Origin: Natrinema caseinilyticum
GTDB lineage: Archaea > Halobacteriota > Halobacteria > Halobacteriales > Natrialbaceae
Reading direction: 5' to 3'
DNA: 64,000 nucleotides
Assembly (NCBI RefSeq): GCF_024227435.1
Contig: NZ_CP100445.1
Location: 3,593,369-3,657,368, forward strand
Shown here: positions 61,479 to 64,000 of the stretch, piece by piece
Numbering within the stretch: position 1 is the stretch's first letter
How the letters are laid out: every line of letters starts with the position of its first letter
The notes under the pieces: generated by a model
Seen by the model: the letters and a program-made list of their open reading frames with translations, nothing else
Database searches by the model: none
Told to the model about the DNA's origin: nothing
Translations under genes and position numbers: made by a program

Positions 61479-62206
61479 GTCCGACTCGATGTTGACGCCG
61501 ACCGCCTTTCGTAATTGCGTGGCTATCAATTATCTGTGAAACCAACTGTTTTCGACCCGTGTCGGTGCGTCCGTTGAAGTGTCCGTTACGGCGAATTGCG
61601 CCTTCGAGATACCGTGATAGATCGATATGAGTTCCGGCCGATACCACGCGCCGACCCGCACCGAGTGCGGGTCCGACCACCGAGCGGACGGGCGATAAAA
61701 CGATAATTGTGAGTGAACGTGACAGTCGGCTTCTCTGGCCCCGCGACCAGCGTCGGACGCGTCCGTCCGCGGTGGTTCAAACGTGTCCAGTTTCACTCAT
61801 AGCGCGCCCTCGTCGCTCGCTCGACCGTCGCCGGCCGTATCGAGTCTCGACCGGGCCGGTCGACCCCGAAGGGCAGGCGATCGGTTCCGGTGGCGACGAT
61901 TCCGATTGTCGTTTCGAAATCCGGCGAGGGATGCCTGTCCTCGTCGAATACTGGTCGAAGACGGTTCGCCGATATCGCCCGGATACCTCGAACTCGGTAA
62001 TACGGAATTACCGCGCCCGGCTTTTTCGGCGCGTCCGTCCGCTCGTGATTCGCCTCCTGTTCGGTCTGGAGACCGTCTCGAACTCGAGTCCGGTTTTCTG
62101 ACCCCGTTTTCCGGGTGGAGTGGATGCCCGCTCCGTCCCGCGTTCGCTCGCTCGCCCGTCTGCCGTTTGCACCACGCTATTGGTGGTTCGCTCACGATAG
62201 TCTTTC
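61479..62206. other. Gene-free spacer
   Basis: Over 700 bases without a supported gene. Short frames on both strands lack the usual codon bias. It separates two divergent core genes and shows no repeat I can name. Confidence 0.45.
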
Positions 62207-62977
62207 ATGTACCTCGGAAACGAAGCCTGGCCCGACCTCGAGACGTACTTCGAAACGGAATCGCTCGCGCTCGTCCCGCTTGGATCGACGGAACAGCACG
62301 GCCCGCATCTGCCCGAAGCGACCGATCACCTGATCGCGGAGGCCTTCGCGAGGGAAGCCGCGGACCGGACCGGATACCTCTGTACCCCGACGATCAACGT
62401 CGGCGTCAGCGGCCACCACCGTCAGTTTCACGGAACGATGTGGGTCGACCCGCCGGCGTTCAGACAATACGTGGAATCGCTGACTCGAAACCTCACGTCT
62501 CACGGGATCGATCGGGTAATCTACGTCAATGCCCACGGCGGAAACGTTTCCCACCTGCGGGAGGTCGGGGCGCGACTCCGAGGGGACGGGACCGCGTACG
62601 CTATCGAGTGGATGTGGGACGAATCGATTCCCGACCTCGTCGACGGCCTCTTCGCTCAGAACGGCCCCCACGGGGGCCCGAAGGAAACCGCCATGATCCA
62701 GTACCTCGAGCCGGAACTGGTCCACGAGGACCGACTCGAGGAGGCCAGGGATACCGGCGTCCCCGACGTCGAAGCCGCCGAGACGATCAAGCACGGCTCG
62801 CGGACCTTCTACGACGCGGCGGACAACACGGAAAACGGCGTGTTGGGCGACCAGACGGACGCGACGCCGGAGAAAGGGGAGCAACTGTTCGAGGCCGCGA
62901 GCGATCAGCTCGTTCAGCTCTGCGAGTGGCTCGCGGACCAGCCTTTCGAGGATCTGCTCCCGGAGGCACACGTTTGA
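62207..62977 (+). CDS. Creatininase-family amidohydrolase (possible ArfB deformylase)
   Basis: 256 aa. Metal-site motifs are LVPLGSTEQHGPHLPEATDH, NVGVSGHHRQFHGTMW, VIYVNAHGGNVSHL and the Glu in GPHGGPKETAMIQYL. The family includes creatininase and the archaeal FAPy deformylase ArfB, step two of archaeal riboflavin/F420 synthesis after GTP cyclohydrolase III. A haloarchaeal single-gene member and gch3 in the same window make ArfB reasonable but not shown. ATG at 62207. Confidence 0.85.
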   Translation: MYLGNEAWPDLETYFETESLALVPLGSTEQHGPHLPEATDHLIAEAFAREAADRTGYLCTPTINVGVSGHHRQFHGTMWVDPPAFRQYVESLTRNLTSHGIDRVIYVNAHGGNVSHLREVGARLRGDGTAYAIEWMWDESIPDLVDGLFAQNGPHGGPKETAMIQYLEPELVHEDRLEEARDTGVPDVEAAETIKHGSRTFYDAADNTENGVLGDQTDATPEKGEQLFEAASDQLVQLCEWLADQPFEDLLPEAHV

Positions 62978-63014
62978 TGACAAGCCTTACTAACGACGAT
63001 TCTCGAGTTATTAC

Positions 63015-63440
63015 ATGGCAGTTGTCAGCGTCTCGATGCCGGACGAACTCCTCGACCGAATCGACCAGTTCGCCGAGGAACACGGATACACCGGTCGGAG
63101 CGAAGTCGTCAGGGAAGCCTCCCGAAATCTCCTCGGGGAGTTCGAGGACACTCGGCTCGAGGACCGCGATCTGATGGGAATCGTCACGGTGCTGTTCGAC
63201 TACGAGACCACCAGCGTCGAAGAGCGAATGATGCACCTGCGCCACGAACACGAAGATCTCGTCGCGTCGAACTTTCACAGTCACGTCGGCAATCACTACT
63301 GCATGGAGCTGTTCGTTCTCGAAGGCGAACTCGAGGACATCTCGGCGTTCGTGGGAAAGATCCGGGCGACCAAAGACGCCCTGACCGTCGACTACTCCGT
63401 TATTCCGGTCGATAGCTTCGATCCGCTCGCACAGTCGTAA
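63015..63440 (+). CDS. nikR: Nickel-responsive regulator NikR
   Basis: 141 aa. Ribbon-helix-helix head [40 protein letters not shown]. The C-terminal ACT-like domain has the metal ligands [26 protein letters not shown] (His-x-His … Cys) as in NikR. It should bind Ni(II) and repress nickel uptake genes, none of which is in view. Starts 38 bases after the previous stop. Confidence 0.9.
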   Translation: MAVVSVSMPDELLDRIDQFAEEHGYTGRSEVVREASRNLLGEFEDTRLEDRDLMGIVTVLFDYETTSVEERMMHLRHEHEDLVASNFHSHVGNHYCMELFVLEGELEDISAFVGKIRATKDALTVDYSVIPVDSFDPLAQS

Positions 63441-63552
63441 CGTCCGGAGGCGAGGCGGGATCGGCGGCGAATCGTTTCCTCGATCGCCGCCAAAATCGCA
63501 CGGACCGAAACGGAACGCGTAGTTTTACTGTCGGCCTCTCCAATGGGTACGT

Positions 63553-63930
63553 ATGACATACCGGAAGGTGAACTACGAGAAAGTGGAGCAGGTCTCGAGC
63601 GCTATGCACTTCTTGAGCGACCCGCTCGAGACCGAACGGGTCGGCGTGACCGTCGCGCGCTGTGATCCGGGCTGGAACAGCAAGCCCCACGACCACACGG
63701 ACAACGACCACGAGGAGGTGTACGTCCTCATCGAGGGGAACGCGACGGTCGTCGTCGACGACGAGCCTGTCACGATGGAGACGGGTGACGCGCTGTGGAT
63801 CCCGCCGACGTCGACGCGGCAGATCCGAAACGGCGACACGGAGAGCGCGTTCGTCCTCGTGAGCGCGCCGAGCATCGCGGACGAAGACGGGAACGGCGAC
63901 GAGTGGTTGCTTACCGGATTCGCCGGATAA
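63553..63930 (+). CDS. Cupin-domain protein
   Basis: 125 aa, single cupin fold. Motif 1 is PGWNSKPHDHTDNDHEEVYVLIEGNATVVV (His, His, Glu ligands) and motif 2 is GDALWIPPTSTRQIRNG with the fourth ligand altered. It binds a metal. Function unknown; such small cupins may be isomerases, dioxygenases or sensors. The final 70 bases of the window hold no gene. Confidence 0.82.
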   Translation: MTYRKVNYEKVEQVSSAMHFLSDPLETERVGVTVARCDPGWNSKPHDHTDNDHEEVYVLIEGNATVVVDDEPVTMETGDALWIPPTSTRQIRNGDTESAFVLVSAPSIADEDGNGDEWLLTGFAG

Positions 63931-64000
63931 CGTCGCCTCCTCGGGCGACGATCGGCCGGCTCGGTGGCCTGCTGAAACGCCGTTTCCCGTTTCCCGTTTC

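Noticed and set aside
61709-62101. 130-codon plus-strand frame before the creatininase-family gene
   Set aside because: Arginine/serine-rich with no family match or promoter; typical of non-coding high-GC DNA.
1-64000. CRISPR arrays, rRNA operons, restriction-modification or other defence operons
   Set aside because: No regularly spaced repeats, no rRNA sequence and no methylase-endonuclease or similar pair was recognised. The only toxin-antitoxin pair is vapBC.

Overview
The window is chromosomal DNA of an extremely halophilic archaeon (class Halobacteria). The signs are high GC with strong G/C third positions, acidic proteins, leaderless genes with a TATA box about 25 bases before the start, a proteasome beta subunit, archaeal GTP cyclohydrolase III, bat-type HTH regulators, HalOD1 and CHRD/NosL proteins, and Tat-type signal peptides. 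The complete methylaspartate-cycle gene set fits Natrialba/Haloterrigena/Natrinema-like or Haloarcula-like lineages; I cannot name the species.

Layout. (1) 1-18.5 kb is ordinary core genome: a CHRD-NosL secreted protein, a START-like protein, a badly decayed ABC exporter, an FNT channel fused to two UspA domains, an aldo/keto reductase, several HTH regulators, proteasome beta (psmB), a Gfo/Idh oxidoreductase divergent from a ThuA-like protein, an eIF2B/R15P-isomerase-like protein, the Mrp Fe-S carrier ATPase and a family-4 uracil-DNA glycosylase. (2) 18.5-20.5 kb is a tRNA-Ser(UGA) followed by a second copy of its 3' end, structured non-coding DNA and a solo TnpB element with an omegaRNA-like right end. 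(3) 20.5-27.2 kb is the methylaspartate cycle: glmS-glmE-mal-mch-citE in one tight minus-strand operon and the CoA-transferase mct facing away from it. Together they turn glutamate into methylaspartate, mesaconate, mesaconyl-CoA, beta-methylmalyl-CoA and finally glyoxylate plus propionyl-CoA, the haloarchaeal route for acetyl-CoA assimilation. (4) 27.5-37.7 kb is core again: MFS transporter, PAS/GAF histidine kinase, Na+/H+ antiporter, a histidine-kinase relic, GTP cyclohydrolase III, a CBS protein, phosphoglycerate kinase and a GNAT enzyme.

(5) 37.7-52.5 kb begins at tRNA-Thr(UGU) and is accessory. It holds a vapBC toxin-antitoxin pair, a RecA-like gene lacking its Walker A end, tiny overlapping genes of plasmid/provirus type, a low-GC stretch without a convincing gene, membrane proteins, an Lrp/AsnC regulator, two neighbouring decayed regulatory genes, Tat-exported proteins including a CocE/NonD hydrolase, and long gene-poor stretches. 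No integrase was found, so I read this as the remains of one or more integrated elements. (6) 52.5-64 kb returns to core-like genes: an HTTM protein, UspA, an acyl-CoA ligase/enoyl-CoA hydratase pair, a dCTP-deaminase-like protein, an O-methyltransferase, membrane proteins, a mechanosensitive-channel-like protein, a creatininase-family protein (possible ArfB), NikR and a cupin.

The points most worth a second look are the tRNA-Ser 3'-end duplication beside a TnpB element whose right end touches the citE stop codon, the methylaspartate island itself, the element remains after tRNA-Thr, several gene relics, and a set of short palindromes that look like operators. I did not find a clearly new defence or biosynthetic system.
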